Source: JAPPFW01 sp965231815 (lineage in GTDB: Bacteria; Actinomycetota; Acidimicrobiia; Spongiisociales; Spongiisociaceae). Taken from it: a DNA stretch of 64,000 nucleotides. Each line of letters opens with the position of its first letter. Position 1 is the first letter of the stretch. A program made the position numbers and the translations under genes. Shown here piece after piece: positions 35,315 to 44,380 of this stretch. The stretch is taken from assembly GCA_965231815.1 (NCBI GenBank), contig OZ246890.1:2976001-3040000 (forward strand), written 5' to 3'. The notes beneath the pieces are model-generated. The model saw only the letters and a program-made list of their open reading frames with translations, did no database searches and had not been told where the DNA came from.

Positions 35315-36904
35315 TCACCTCCCTCCGCCCCGAGCCCCGCCCGCAAAGTCGAGCGGTCCGGTGGTCGTGTTGTATTCGTAGCCGGGCGCCATCGGCTCCT
35401 CCGCCCACGGACGGTAGAAGTCGAACAGGTACGGCTCCACCTCGAACGCCAACTCGGCCCACCGGGTCCAAGGCGCCTCCAGGTTGAACAGCCCCTTCTC
35501 GATCTCCTCGTTGTACTCGTCCCGGATCTTCTGCTCGTTGAGGGTGGTGATCTCGCCGTTGTCGAGCAACACCTTGCCCGCTACCAGTACCGTCTCGATA
35601 TCGGTGCCGTCGGCCCGGTCGAGGATCACGTCGAGAACCGGAGTCACGTAGAACCGAGCCGGTGTGTCGAAGACCCGCTTGCGGTCGAGGATCAGCAGGT
35701 CGGCGTCCTTGCCTACAGCCAGGCTGCCGATCCGGTCTTCGGCGCGGGCGGCTCTGGCGCCATAGGTTGCCGCTGATCGCAGAAGGGCCTCGGAGTTGAG
35801 CCGGCCATGCTCGGGCTCCGGTCCTCTGGGCAACCGCTGGAGGTAGGCGCCGAGGCGGACCTCCTGCAACATGTCGTCGCGGTCGGAGAACGAGATGGTG
35901 TCGGTACCGAATGCCAGCCCTCCACCTGCGTCGAGTATGTCACGCACCCGACACACGCCGGTACTCAGGCGTAGGTTCGAGCCGGGGTTGCTGGCCGCCA
36001 CGGCCCCGCTGTCGGCCAGGATCTCTATGTCACGATCCGTGGCCCACACGAAATGGGACAGCGAGACATCCGGTCCCAATAGTCCGATATCATGGAGTCG
36101 TTGCATGCCGGTGACGCCGTACCTTTTGATGTTGTACTGCATCTCGGATCGGGTCTCCAGGCAGTGCGTCATGATTCCGGTGCCATATTCGGTGGCCACA
36201 GCCCTGCACCGCCGGTAGAGATCATTCGAGACCGCCGGGGTCCAGTCGGGCGCCAGCAGAACCCGGAGCCGGTCGTCGCGGCGGTCCCATGTGGCGGCGG
36301 CGTCCTCGTAGGCCGCGATGACATCGTCGCTCGGAAGGGCGTAACCCATCGGGGAGTTGCGAACCTCGTCCGCCAGATCGGGAGGCAGGCGCTTCAGGAA
36401 GTCCTCGTTGGCCTCGTGGACGTAGAGGTTTTCATCGCGCAACGTGATCCCGAGTGCGGTACGCATGCCGAGGTCCTCGTACGCCTGGAGAGCGTTGTCC
36501 ATGCCGAAGTTCTTCGGACCGGGTCGGCCGTAGAAGGCGTCGACGGTGGTGGTGATTCCTCCCCTGAGCGCAGTCATAAGGGTGACGAGGATCGCCTTGT
36601 ACATGATCTCCTCGTCCATCGGCTTGAACACCGGATGAACGTAGATGTTGGCCCGCTCGAACAGCATCTCCCAGAGACCGGGACCGAGCGCCGACTCGGA
36701 GTGAAAATGGGAGGCTACGAAGCCGGGCATGACGAAGTGGTCCGGGGAACCGAGAATGCGATCGAATGGACCTCTGGCCTCCAACTCGGCTCTCGGTCCG
36801 GAAGCGACGATCTTCTTGCCTTCGACGATCAGCGCGCCTTCGGGGATGAATGCCTCCTGGGCGAGCGTCACTACCGGATTTCCTACGACGAGATATCTTG
36901 ACAT
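35315..36904 (-). CDS. AtzA/SsnA-type amidohydrolase, paralogue 3
   Basis: 529 residues. Ligands: MPGFVASHFHSES, MTHCLETRSEM, LSHFVWATDRDI, FGTDTISFSD. The ending IGSLAVGKDADLLILD is followed by the shared tail EPYLFDFYRPW and PGYEYN and a Gly/Arg-rich end. The APDWTPAVSNDLYRRC block matches the paralogues. Operon with TenA-like 3. Probably a Zn- or Fe-dependent deaminase or C-N hydrolase in the cytoplasm; no signal peptide. Confidence 0.85.
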   Translation of the reverse strand: MSRYLVVGNPVVTLAQEAFIPEGALIVEGKKIVASGPRAELEARGPFDRILGSPDHFVMPGFVASHFHSESALGPGLWEMLFERANIYVHPVFKPMDEEIMYKAILVTLMTALRGGITTTVDAFYGRPGPKNFGMDNALQAYEDLGMRTALGITLRDENLYVHEANEDFLKRLPPDLADEVRNSPMGYALPSDDVIAAYEDAAATWDRRDDRLRVLLAPDWTPAVSNDLYRRCRAVATEYGTGIMTHCLETRSEMQYNIKRYGVTGMQRLHDIGLLGPDVSLSHFVWATDRDIEILADSGAVAASNPGSNLRLSTGVCRVRDILDAGGGLAFGTDTISFSDRDDMLQEVRLGAYLQRLPRGPEPEHGRLNSEALLRSAATYGARAARAEDRIGSLAVGKDADLLILDRKRVFDTPARFYVTPVLDVILDRADGTDIETVLVAGKVLLDNGEITTLNEQKIRDEYNEEIEKGLFNLEAPWTRWAELAFEVEPYLFDFYRPWAEEPMAPGYEYNTTTGPLDFAGGARGGGR

Positions 36905-37108
36905 GTGTCCCCGACCTTTCGCCTCGCGGGTGTCCAGAACCGGCGCAGGTGTTAAGCGGTGCCCGGCGAACCGGTTCGGGCCGTCCTGGGGAGTTTACTT
37001 CGCGTCGCCTTCCGGTGCCGGGGGCGCGGATCGAAATGGCCCTCCGTTCGGAATGCGGTTCCGTAAGTAGGCTACGCCGTAGACCACCGATAAGAAGGAA
37101 GCCTTCCC

Positions 37109-38110
37109 ATGCAGATCGACATGCATACCCATGTGCTCGCTCTTTCGGTCGATCCGGAGTTCACAGTCCGCTACGGGCGGGAGGGTTCCCTCTGTATATA
37201 CCGGAGTTCCGGGTCAGTTCCCTCTCATCGCATGCCGACCGAGGAGGAGTGGGAGGCGAGCGGCTTCTCACGCAAAGGTTGGCCGGTGATCGGCGGGGTC
37301 GAGTCCAAACGGGACCACCCCGGGTTCGACAAGATCGTCCTCCTCTCGGTGTCCCCCCAGTGGCTAGACGGACGGCTGATAGGAACCGTCGATCCGACCG
37401 GCGTGACGGGTGTCGACGGACCTCCGGATCCCGAGAAGTGCAACGACTACATAGCCGCGCTCGTCTGCCAGGACCCCGATACCTTCGTCGGTTTCGCATC
37501 TGTCAACCCGGCCTACAAAGGTCCGAAGGCGGCAGTCGAGGAACTCACGAGGGCGGTCCGCGAGCTAGGGCTCTCCGGGGTGAAGCTCTACCCGATGTAC
37601 CAGCACTGGTCGCCCGACGACCGCGACCTGGGATTCCCGATATACCAGTGTGCCCTCGACCTGGGAATCCCCGTCATGTTCCACCAGGCGGGCTCGACCC
37701 GGATCGATGCCTCCCTGGGTCTGGGCAGGCCGGCGCTGCTCGACGATATCGGCCGGGAGTTCCGTGATCTGACCGTCATCATCGCCCACATGGGCATTCC
37801 GTGGCAGGACGAGGCATTGTTCCTGCTCACCAAGCATCCAAACTTCTACGGTGAACTGTCATACCTCATCGCAGCTCTCAGCCCGAGGGAGTTGTTCTCC
37901 TTCCTGCACAAGGCGGAGCCGTTCTTCGTGCCCTTGGAGAAACTGTTCTTCGGTTCTGATTACCCCGGGTTCCTGTACGACCCGGTAGTACTGCGCGAGA
38001 AGCTGCTCGCGCTCAACGATCACGCCGAACCGCTGGGCCTCGACCCCATCCCGCAGCACAAGCTTGGGGGCATCATGGGTGCCCACGCGGCTGCAGCCTT
38101 AGAATGGTGA
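37109..38110 (+). CDS. amidohydrolase-2 family hydrolase/decarboxylase, paralogue 2 (divergent)
   Basis: 333 residues. N-terminal IDMHTHVL metal pair, LSGVKLYPMYQHWSPDD, VMFHQAGST, VIIAHMGIPWQDE and FGSDYPGF with the final Asp. It is much less similar to the 14696 and 47496 genes than those are to each other. Family members include ACMS decarboxylase and 4-oxalomesaconate-type hydrolases of aromatic and heterocycle pathways. Divergent from amidohydrolase 3 across about 200 bases that hold no gene. Confidence 0.8.
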   Translation: MQIDMHTHVLALSVDPEFTVRYGREGSLCIYRSSGSVPSHRMPTEEEWEASGFSRKGWPVIGGVESKRDHPGFDKIVLLSVSPQWLDGRLIGTVDPTGVTGVDGPPDPEKCNDYIAALVCQDPDTFVGFASVNPAYKGPKAAVEELTRAVRELGLSGVKLYPMYQHWSPDDRDLGFPIYQCALDLGIPVMFHQAGSTRIDASLGLGRPALLDDIGREFRDLTVIIAHMGIPWQDEALFLLTKHPNFYGELSYLIAALSPRELFSFLHKAEPFFVPLEKLFFGSDYPGFLYDPVVLREKLLALNDHAEPLGLDPIPQHKLGGIMGAHAAAALEW

Positions 38111-38292
38111 GCCAGCCGCCTCCTTTTGCAGTCCGACAAGCGATGTCGCTCCCCGTACGACCTTTTGCGGGAGCGGGGTCGCTCTTCGCATCCTGCCAAT
38201 CGGTATATTGAAGCCCGTATCCAGGTTCGTGCCCGGCAGCAGACACTGTGACAGTTGACGGACGCTCTTACACTACGAAGCGAGGTAGCCAG

Positions 38293-40824
38293 ATGAATGG
38301 AATCTACATGAGGTCGAAGCGCCCCTTTCCCCAACTCTGTTCGCCGGCTTCTCTCTGCCTAGCGTTTGTCCTGGTAGCCGGTGCTCTCCTGCTTGCCTCT
38401 AAGCCTCTACCGGCCGAGGCCCAGGAACAAGCAGAGTGCGAACCGGTCGATCTCGGGATCCTCGGTGACGATGCGGGTAGCGAACTCCTGGTAGACGGGA
38501 GATGGACGACCGAAGACTGCGATTGGCGGTTCCGTCTGGATACCGACGCTCACGTTTACCGTTTCCGGCTGGATGTGGGTGGCCGGGTCAGGATCGAACT
38601 CCTATCCGACAGCGCAGACTCCCATCTGGCTCTATTCAGCGAGGATGGTCGAATCCTGAGCGAGGATGACGACGGAGGGCCCGCTCCGCTCGACTCCCTC
38701 ATCGAGCGAGACCTCGAAGCAGGTGATTACCTGATCGAGGCGACGAAGATCGGCGGGCGGGCCCGTGGGCCGGGCAACTTCGAACTCCGTATCCTGCGTG
38801 TGGGCGGCTGCGCAGCGACCGATCTGGGCACGCTCGAACCAGGCAAGGAACTCATCGCCGAGGGAGACTGGAAACTCGAGGATTGTGGCGCCCTCTACGT
38901 CCAGCGACGGCCCGCTCACCGCTATCGCTTCGAACTGTCCCAGGACGCCTGGGTTCGAATCGACCTGACCTCCTCGCAGGGCGACCCGGTGCTTCTGCTG
39001 CTGTCGCCCGACACCGGCCTGATCGACATAAACGACGACGACGGGGCCGGGGTCAACTCGCGGATCGAGAAGCACCTCACGGCCGGTACGTATCTGGTCG
39101 AAGCGACAACCTACCGGCATCGCAACCGGTTACCGGCATCCGAAGACTTCCGGCTCGTCGTGAAGCTGGTGGAGCCGGACGCGTTCTACCTGAAGGTCGA
39201 AGACGTACACATTCCGGATGTCGTGATCGCAAACGAGCCACTGATCGTTAACTATCGGGTTGGGAATGTCGGGCTCAGCGACCTTCCCGAAGGTATGACG
39301 GCTACTGTCCTCATCTACGCGGCGGGCAAACGGGACACGACCGGGACCATCGCGGCGTCGGACGGACACTGGACCGCGTCGGCCTCCTACCATTCCGGTT
39401 CCCCGACGATGGATGCCGGCAGCATCGCGATCGACGCGATACGACCGTCCGAGATCACCCTGACCAGCGCAGGACGCTCATGGATATACGTGGTGGTCGC
39501 CACCTACAACGAACTGGGGGAGGAGATCGGATGGCACGGCATCTGGAGGAACATCACGGTCCTGAGCGGTCCGGTCTTCGATCCGGTCACCGTGACGGTC
39601 GACGGCGAGCCGTACCAGGTCTCGGCAGCGGAGGAAGGTGAGGGCCGTGTAGAGGTCTCGGTCAGCTCTCCGGAGGATCCGGATTCCTGGGTAGACCCAT
39701 CTACGAGGGCGAAGGCCACCTACGCGGCAGGCGTACACACACAGGTGCTTGACAGCGTGTTCGAGCGGCCCGTGATCGCGGCGCTGAGGGATCGGGGCAG
39801 GAAGCCGTCCCAGCTGGGACTAGCGCAGCCGACCGACCTGACCAGCCCGACGTCCGACGCTCTGCTAAGCGCACTCGCGGATGGATATTCGGCCAGGATC
39901 GCCGCTTCGGGCCTGGCCGAGCGGATTGCCGCCGCCGAGATGATCAACCCGGTGTCCGTCGAGTCCCTGACCCTTGCCGCCGCCGAGGCTGAATGGGCGA
40001 AGTACCTGGCATACGAGGCTTCCTGGATTGCTCTCCGGGACCGGATGGCCGCCGGTGACGCGCTGTCCTTCGCCGAGGCACTTGCCCTCCATTCCCAAGT
40101 CGCCTACGTGGAGCGGATCGTGGCCGCCGCGGTCAACGCCGGCGACGTCGTGAACGCAGCCCGTGCCGCCGAATCGGGCTGGCAGGACCGCGCTGTCATG
40201 TCCCTGGTGGCCGAGGTCGTCGAGCAGGCATCATGTACCTTGGACGCGGGGTCCCTGCGTTCCGCTCTCGAGGAGACAGGGGTCGCCGATGTCGACAGCC
40301 TGCTCGCTCTCGATGCGGAGATGCGGGCAGCGGTGGCGATCCATGGCCCGGCAGTCGACAGTGCTGTCTGCGACGTGATGGCTGCCGACAGGGCCAACTC
40401 GCTATTCCAGCGAGGTCTCACGATCAGGCCGGGGGCGATACCTGAGTTGGTGGCGCCGAGGCCACCCGCCGAATCACCGCCCATCCGGTTGAGGATCCTG
40501 GCCCGGCTCGGAAGTGACGGCCGGATCGAGCACGCGGTCGAGATGGCCGACGGAGAGCGCATCCTCCCGACGAGACGCTTCCTGCCGGCCTCCTCAGACC
40601 GGGATGCCTGGAGTCTGAGCAGCGATGTCGAATTGGACGGCGTCGCCATCGGCGAGGTCCGTACTCGACGCCTTACCGACGGGCGGGTGGAGTTGACGTT
40701 CAGACCCGCCGAAGGTGACCCGATCGTTCCGGAACTCCGCTACCTCCCCGCCGATGTACCAGCCGGTGTATGGCTGCAGAGCAGCGAGATTGAAGTCCCG
40801 ACGCCTGGGTCGATGCTGGAGTAG
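38293..40824 (+). CDS. secreted protein with two PPC-like domains, unknown function
   Basis: About 843 residues. A Sec-type signal (hydrophobic LCLAFVLVAGALLLA, cleavage probable after AEAQ) is followed by two bacterial pre-peptidase C-terminal-like beta domains (about 45-140 and 145-250), each with an LEAGDYLIEAT / LTAGTYLVEAT strand and a DDDGGP / DDDGAG calcium-type loop. An Ig-like CARDB-type domain follows (VGNVGLSDLPEG), then a long Ala-rich helical region and a beta-rich end. No protease or other catalytic domain recognised. It probably acts on the cell surface. It appears unrelated to the catabolic neighbours. Confidence 0.68.
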   Translation: MNGIYMRSKRPFPQLCSPASLCLAFVLVAGALLLASKPLPAEAQEQAECEPVDLGILGDDAGSELLVDGRWTTEDCDWRFRLDTDAHVYRFRLDVGGRVRIELLSDSADSHLALFSEDGRILSEDDDGGPAPLDSLIERDLEAGDYLIEATKIGGRARGPGNFELRILRVGGCAATDLGTLEPGKELIAEGDWKLEDCGALYVQRRPAHRYRFELSQDAWVRIDLTSSQGDPVLLLLSPDTGLIDINDDDGAGVNSRIEKHLTAGTYLVEATTYRHRNRLPASEDFRLVVKLVEPDAFYLKVEDVHIPDVVIANEPLIVNYRVGNVGLSDLPEGMTATVLIYAAGKRDTTGTIAASDGHWTASASYHSGSPTMDAGSIAIDAIRPSEITLTSAGRSWIYVVVATYNELGEEIGWHGIWRNITVLSGPVFDPVTVTVDGEPYQVSAAEEGEGRVEVSVSSPEDPDSWVDPSTRAKATYAAGVHTQVLDSVFERPVIAALRDRGRKPSQLGLAQPTDLTSPTSDALLSALADGYSARIAASGLAERIAAAEMINPVSVESLTLAAAEAEWAKYLAYEASWIALRDRMAAGDALSFAEALALHSQVAYVERIVAAAVNAGDVVNAARAAESGWQDRAVMSLVAEVVEQASCTLDAGSLRSALEETGVADVDSLLALDAEMRAAVAIHGPAVDSAVCDVMAADRANSLFQRGLTIRPGAIPELVAPRPPAESPPIRLRILARLGSDGRIEHAVEMADGERILPTRRFLPASSDRDAWSLSSDVELDGVAIGEVRTRRLTDGRVELTFRPAEGDPIVPELRYLPADVPAGVWLQSSEIEVPTPGSMLE

Positions 40825-41044
40825 GCGCAGCCTGGCGTTGCGCAAGCGGAGCGAACGGTGCGGTGAGACCCGGCCCTGCAGACTCGGCGGGGGTATTTCT
40901 CCCGTGTCACGACGGCGGTCCCTGGACGCGGCGGTGTAGGCCGGTGCCGACGCAGGTAGCCACACCCGCGGTGATCCGGCGTTCGGTTGGGTCCTGTGTG
41001 TTTCTGACCGGGCTGCCGACCACTGACCTGGTGGCTGGTTCCGG

Positions 41045-41721
41045 CGTCTATGCGGCGGGTGTTTTCTCCGAGGATCTGGTTGATCTGGTGTTGGGGATGC
41101 GGTAGCCGAGTTGTTTGGCCCACTCCGGGAGCATGCGGAATTGGTCTACCCATTGTTTGAGGGTGAGTGATACCTCGATTCCGGCCATGTCGGATCCGAA
41201 GAGGATGCGGACGGGTAGGTCGCGTTCTTGGAGGAACCGGTAGAGGGGGTAGACGACCTTTTCGTCGTCGGGGTAGAAACCGTTGGTGGAGTAGAGCTTG
41301 AGGCCGATGGCGCCCCATTGGTCTACTGCGGTGGTCAGTATTTCGAGGGCGTTGGGCCGTCGGGGGTTGACTCCGCAGAAGGTGTAGAGCCGGCCGGGGT
41401 GCGGCGGGTGGCTTCGGCGCATAGCCGGTTCTTCTCCTCGATGGGTATGACGCCTTCCTCGCCGAGGCCTACACCGTGGTCCATGGGCATCATCACCGAA
41501 GCGTCCACCCCGGCCTCGTCCATACGAGCCACCGCCTTATCACCGGTCACGTCCGTGGCCTGGGCCACGCTGGCGTGGAGGTAGGAGGGATCCGACTTGG
41601 GTGGTTCGTACCAGCGAACCTGACGGGCCCACGATGCGTCCATACCGGAGCGGAGGTTCACAGGGTTCCAGTCGTCGCCCCTGATGTGCATGTGGCAGTC
41701 CACCACCTGCGGTTGCGTCAT
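41045..41721 (-). pseudogene. amidohydrolase-2 pseudogene (multiple lesions)
   Basis: A decayed close copy of the intact gene at 47496-48464. Three lesions are visible by comparison: a one-base deletion after CAEATRR (about 41400), an in-frame loss of about 88 codons between RDLPV and RILFGSDM that removes the central metal-binding part, and a one-base deletion near the 3' end (four Gs at 41092 where the intact copy has five). The N-terminal VVDCHMHI and the C-terminal GENTRRI remain. The start ATG overlaps the stop of the SDR pseudogene, so the two once formed an operon. The 3' end is approximate. Confidence 0.82.
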
Positions 41722-42580
41722 GCTGTCCACCCCCCGTCGAGGATCAGGTTCTGCCCGGTCATATAGAGCTCATGTCCGAAATGAGGAACAGCACCGCGCC
41801 GACCATCTCCTCCGGCCGGGCCAACCGGCCCATCGGGGTGCGCCGGACGATGGTCGAACGGTTGTCCAGGTTTGCCAGGAAGTCGCGGGTCATATCGGTC
41901 TCCACCCAGGCGGGGCTCACGCAGTTCAACCGTACCTTCGGCGCCCACTGTTCGGCGAGCACGGCACTCATGTGGATCATCGCAGCTTTGCTCGCGCTGT
42001 AGGCGGCCTGGGCGCCGTCGCTCACCACACCCGAGAGGGATGCGATGCTCACGATGGAGCCCCCGTCGCCATCGAGCATGCGGCGGCCGACTTTCCTGGT
42101 GAGAAAGAAGGCGCCTCGCAGGTTGACATCGAACACCGCGTCCCACTCGGCGGGGGTGATGTCCAGGGCGGAGGAGCGGTTGGTGGTACCGGCGCAGTTG
42201 ACCAGGCTGTCCAAGCGCCCCCTCCAGTGCCAGGCGTCTTCCACGGCCGCTTCCATCGCATCGAGGTCCGAGATGTCGGCGACGAGAGGTAGGAACGTTC
42301 CATCGGAAGCCGCGATCTCCTCACCGAGACCGTGGAGGGCATCGGCGGATCGTGACATCCCGATCACCGACGCGCCCGATGCGGCAAGGCCTAGGAGGGT
42401 GCTGAGAAACCCCGTACAAAGGGGTTCGACCGTTAACCCGCAACTCTCTGACCAGGCGGTTTGCCAACCACCGAACCCCGTAAGATTCGTTTTTCAGCAC
42501 TCTCCTAGGGCTACGTCCCGGCCGATTCCCCGGCTCGCGCCCACCACCAGCGATGTGGTGCCGTCAAGGTCGGGTCGCAT
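41718..42580 (-). pseudogene. SDR pseudogene split by a MITE
   Basis: Short-chain dehydrogenase interrupted after 24 codons. From ATG 42580 it reads SLVVGASRGIGRDVA, then the 114-base insertion (element plus one CTAG), then LGLAASGASVIGMSRS and on through NCAG and YSASK. Removing the insertion and one CTAG restores the frame exactly. A second lesion near 41765 (one-base loss) moves the last strand MTGQNLILDGGW into another frame. It would have been about 250 residues. The downstream amidohydrolase-2 gene is also decayed. Confidence 0.83.
42391..42508. mobile_element. MITE-like element, copy 1, with CTAG target duplication
   Basis: A 110-bp insert (42395-42504) flanked by CTAG on both sides. 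Its ends are imperfect inverted repeats: GAGGGTGCTGAGAAA on the left and the complement of TTTTTCAGCACTCTC on the right. Internally GGGGTTCG and CGAACCCC also pair, so it can fold. It has no coding capacity. A second copy of equal length lies at 54719-54836. The insertion inactivates the SDR gene, which proves mobility of the unit. Confidence 0.82.
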
Positions 42581-42664
42581 GGCGGCTGACAGTCCGGAAC
42601 GCCCCAAGCGCGCCTCCCAACCTCGGTAAGCTGGCGTCCTGACCGATCCAGCAAGGGAACCCTA

Positions 42665-44098
42665 ATGGCCGTCTTCGAGGAGTACGAGAACTACGACGCA
42701 CTTGGCTTGGCAGGTCTCGTCCGTGACCGCCTTGTGACCGCTGACGAGTTGGTCGACACGGCGCTGGATCGGATCGCGGCGCGGAATCCCGAGGTGAATG
42801 CGGTCATCCACCTGATGGAGGACGCCGCCCGTTCCGCGCTAGCACGCGGGCTTCCTGCCGGGCCGGTGTCGGGCGTTCCGTTCATGCTCAAGGACCTCCA
42901 CGCGTTGTGCGCCGGGGAGCCCACCACCAACGGATCCCGCCTCTTCCGGAGGAATGTGGCCGATCACGACAGCACCATCATCGCTCGTTACCGGCAGGCC
43001 GGACTGCTGCTGGTCGCAAAGACCAACACGCCCGAACTCGGGATAAGCGGCACGACGGAACCCGTTCTGCACGGACCGACCCTGAACCCGTGGGACAGGT
43101 CACGCAGCCCAGGTGGTTCGAGCGGGGGAGGGGCGGCCGCAGTCGTCACCGGCATGGTCCCTGTCGCCCAGGCGACCGACGGGGGAGGCTCGATCCGCAG
43201 CCCGGCTGCCAACTGCGGGCTGTTCGGCTTGAAGCCCACCCGGGCCAGGACCCCGGCGGGCCCCGACGCCGGGGAAGGATGGAGCGGCCTGGCGACCTAC
43301 CACGTCGTTTCCCGCACCGTGCGGGACAGCGCCGTCTTCCTCGACGTGGCCCAAGGACCGGAACCCGGGGATCCGTATGTAGCGCCCGTACCTGATGGCG
43401 ACTTCCTGTCCGAGGTCGGCGAGTACCCCGGCCGGCTCCGTGTAGCTTTATGGACCGAGGGGCTCCATGGCGAGCGTATCGACCCGGAATGTGTGCTGGC
43501 TGCTGAACGGGTCGCCGGCATGCTGAGCGATCTGGGACACTCCGTCACTCCCGCTGTCCCGCCGGTTTCCGGGGCCGAAATCCGCACCGCGATCCAGACG
43601 ATCCTGGTAGCCCACACCGCCAACCATGTCGATCTGCGCCTCAAGGCCCTGGGCCGGACGCTGCGTCCCGACGACTTGGAGAATGTCACCCGCCTGGCTG
43701 CGGAGGAGGGGCGGCGTCTCGCGGCACGCGAGTACGCCAACGCCTTGCTCATGGCTCATCGAACGGGCCGCCGCCTGGCCGGCTTCTTCAACGAGTACGA
43801 CATCATCCTGAGTCCGACCCTGGCCGATCCGCCGCTCCCGCTCCGCGGCCTTGACATGATGGGAGACGACTTGGACGGCTACATGGAGCGGATGTGGGAT
43901 CACATGGCCTTCACCCCGCTCTACAACCTGAGCGGATGCCCCGCGGCGAGCCTCCCCATGCACATGACCCCCGACGGGCTCCCCGTAGGTGCCCAGATCG
44001 GCGCCGCCTTCGGAAACGAGGCCCTGCTGTTCCGCCTCTCCTCCCAACTCGAGGAGACCCACCCCTGGCGGGATCGAAGACCCCGGGAGGAACCGTAG
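42665..44098 (+). CDS. amidase signature family hydrolase
   Basis: 477 residues. The Ser-cisSer-Lys triad is visible: Lys in PFMLKDLHAL, cis-Ser and nucleophile Ser in SRSPGGSSGGGAAAVV and TDGGGSIRSPAANCG. The tail has the usual NLSGCPAASLP and GLPVGAQIGA. It hydrolyses an amide to a carboxylate and ammonia; substrates in the family range from aryl amides to allophanate and Glu-tRNA. With no GatB or GatC nearby a catabolic role is likely. It could release ammonia after ring opening in the proposed pathway. The 282 bases after it hold nothing I recognise. Confidence 0.86.
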   Translation: MAVFEEYENYDALGLAGLVRDRLVTADELVDTALDRIAARNPEVNAVIHLMEDAARSALARGLPAGPVSGVPFMLKDLHALCAGEPTTNGSRLFRRNVADHDSTIIARYRQAGLLLVAKTNTPELGISGTTEPVLHGPTLNPWDRSRSPGGSSGGGAAAVVTGMVPVAQATDGGGSIRSPAANCGLFGLKPTRARTPAGPDAGEGWSGLATYHVVSRTVRDSAVFLDVAQGPEPGDPYVAPVPDGDFLSEVGEYPGRLRVALWTEGLHGERIDPECVLAAERVAGMLSDLGHSVTPAVPPVSGAEIRTAIQTILVAHTANHVDLRLKALGRTLRPDDLENVTRLAAEEGRRLAAREYANALLMAHRTGRRLAGFFNEYDIILSPTLADPPLPLRGLDMMGDDLDGYMERMWDHMAFTPLYNLSGCPAASLPMHMTPDGLPVGAQIGAAFGNEALLFRLSSQLEETHPWRDRRPREEP

Positions 44099-44380
44099 CC
44101 ACTTGTACACGACCGGTCTATATCTGAAAGCGACATGGATGAGACCAATACCATGGTTACAACCTGCAAACTCTTGAGGTTGAACTGGGAATGTGCGACG
44201 CCACATGTTTGGCACCAGCGCGAAGATCGGTCATGTGAGCAGGCTGCGCGGCTACTAGCCACGATTCCGCGGCAGCGCAGTATGTGCATGGCGGGAGGAC
44301 GTCGAGTCGGGTATGTCGGGACCAGTGCAGCCGCGGGTTGCTGAAAGAATGCAAGAGTCTTGTCACATACGTTGTGCATA

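Noticed and set aside
38111..38247. Hairpin near 38135-38185 as a terminator
   Set aside because: The pairing is broken and no T-run follows on either strand.
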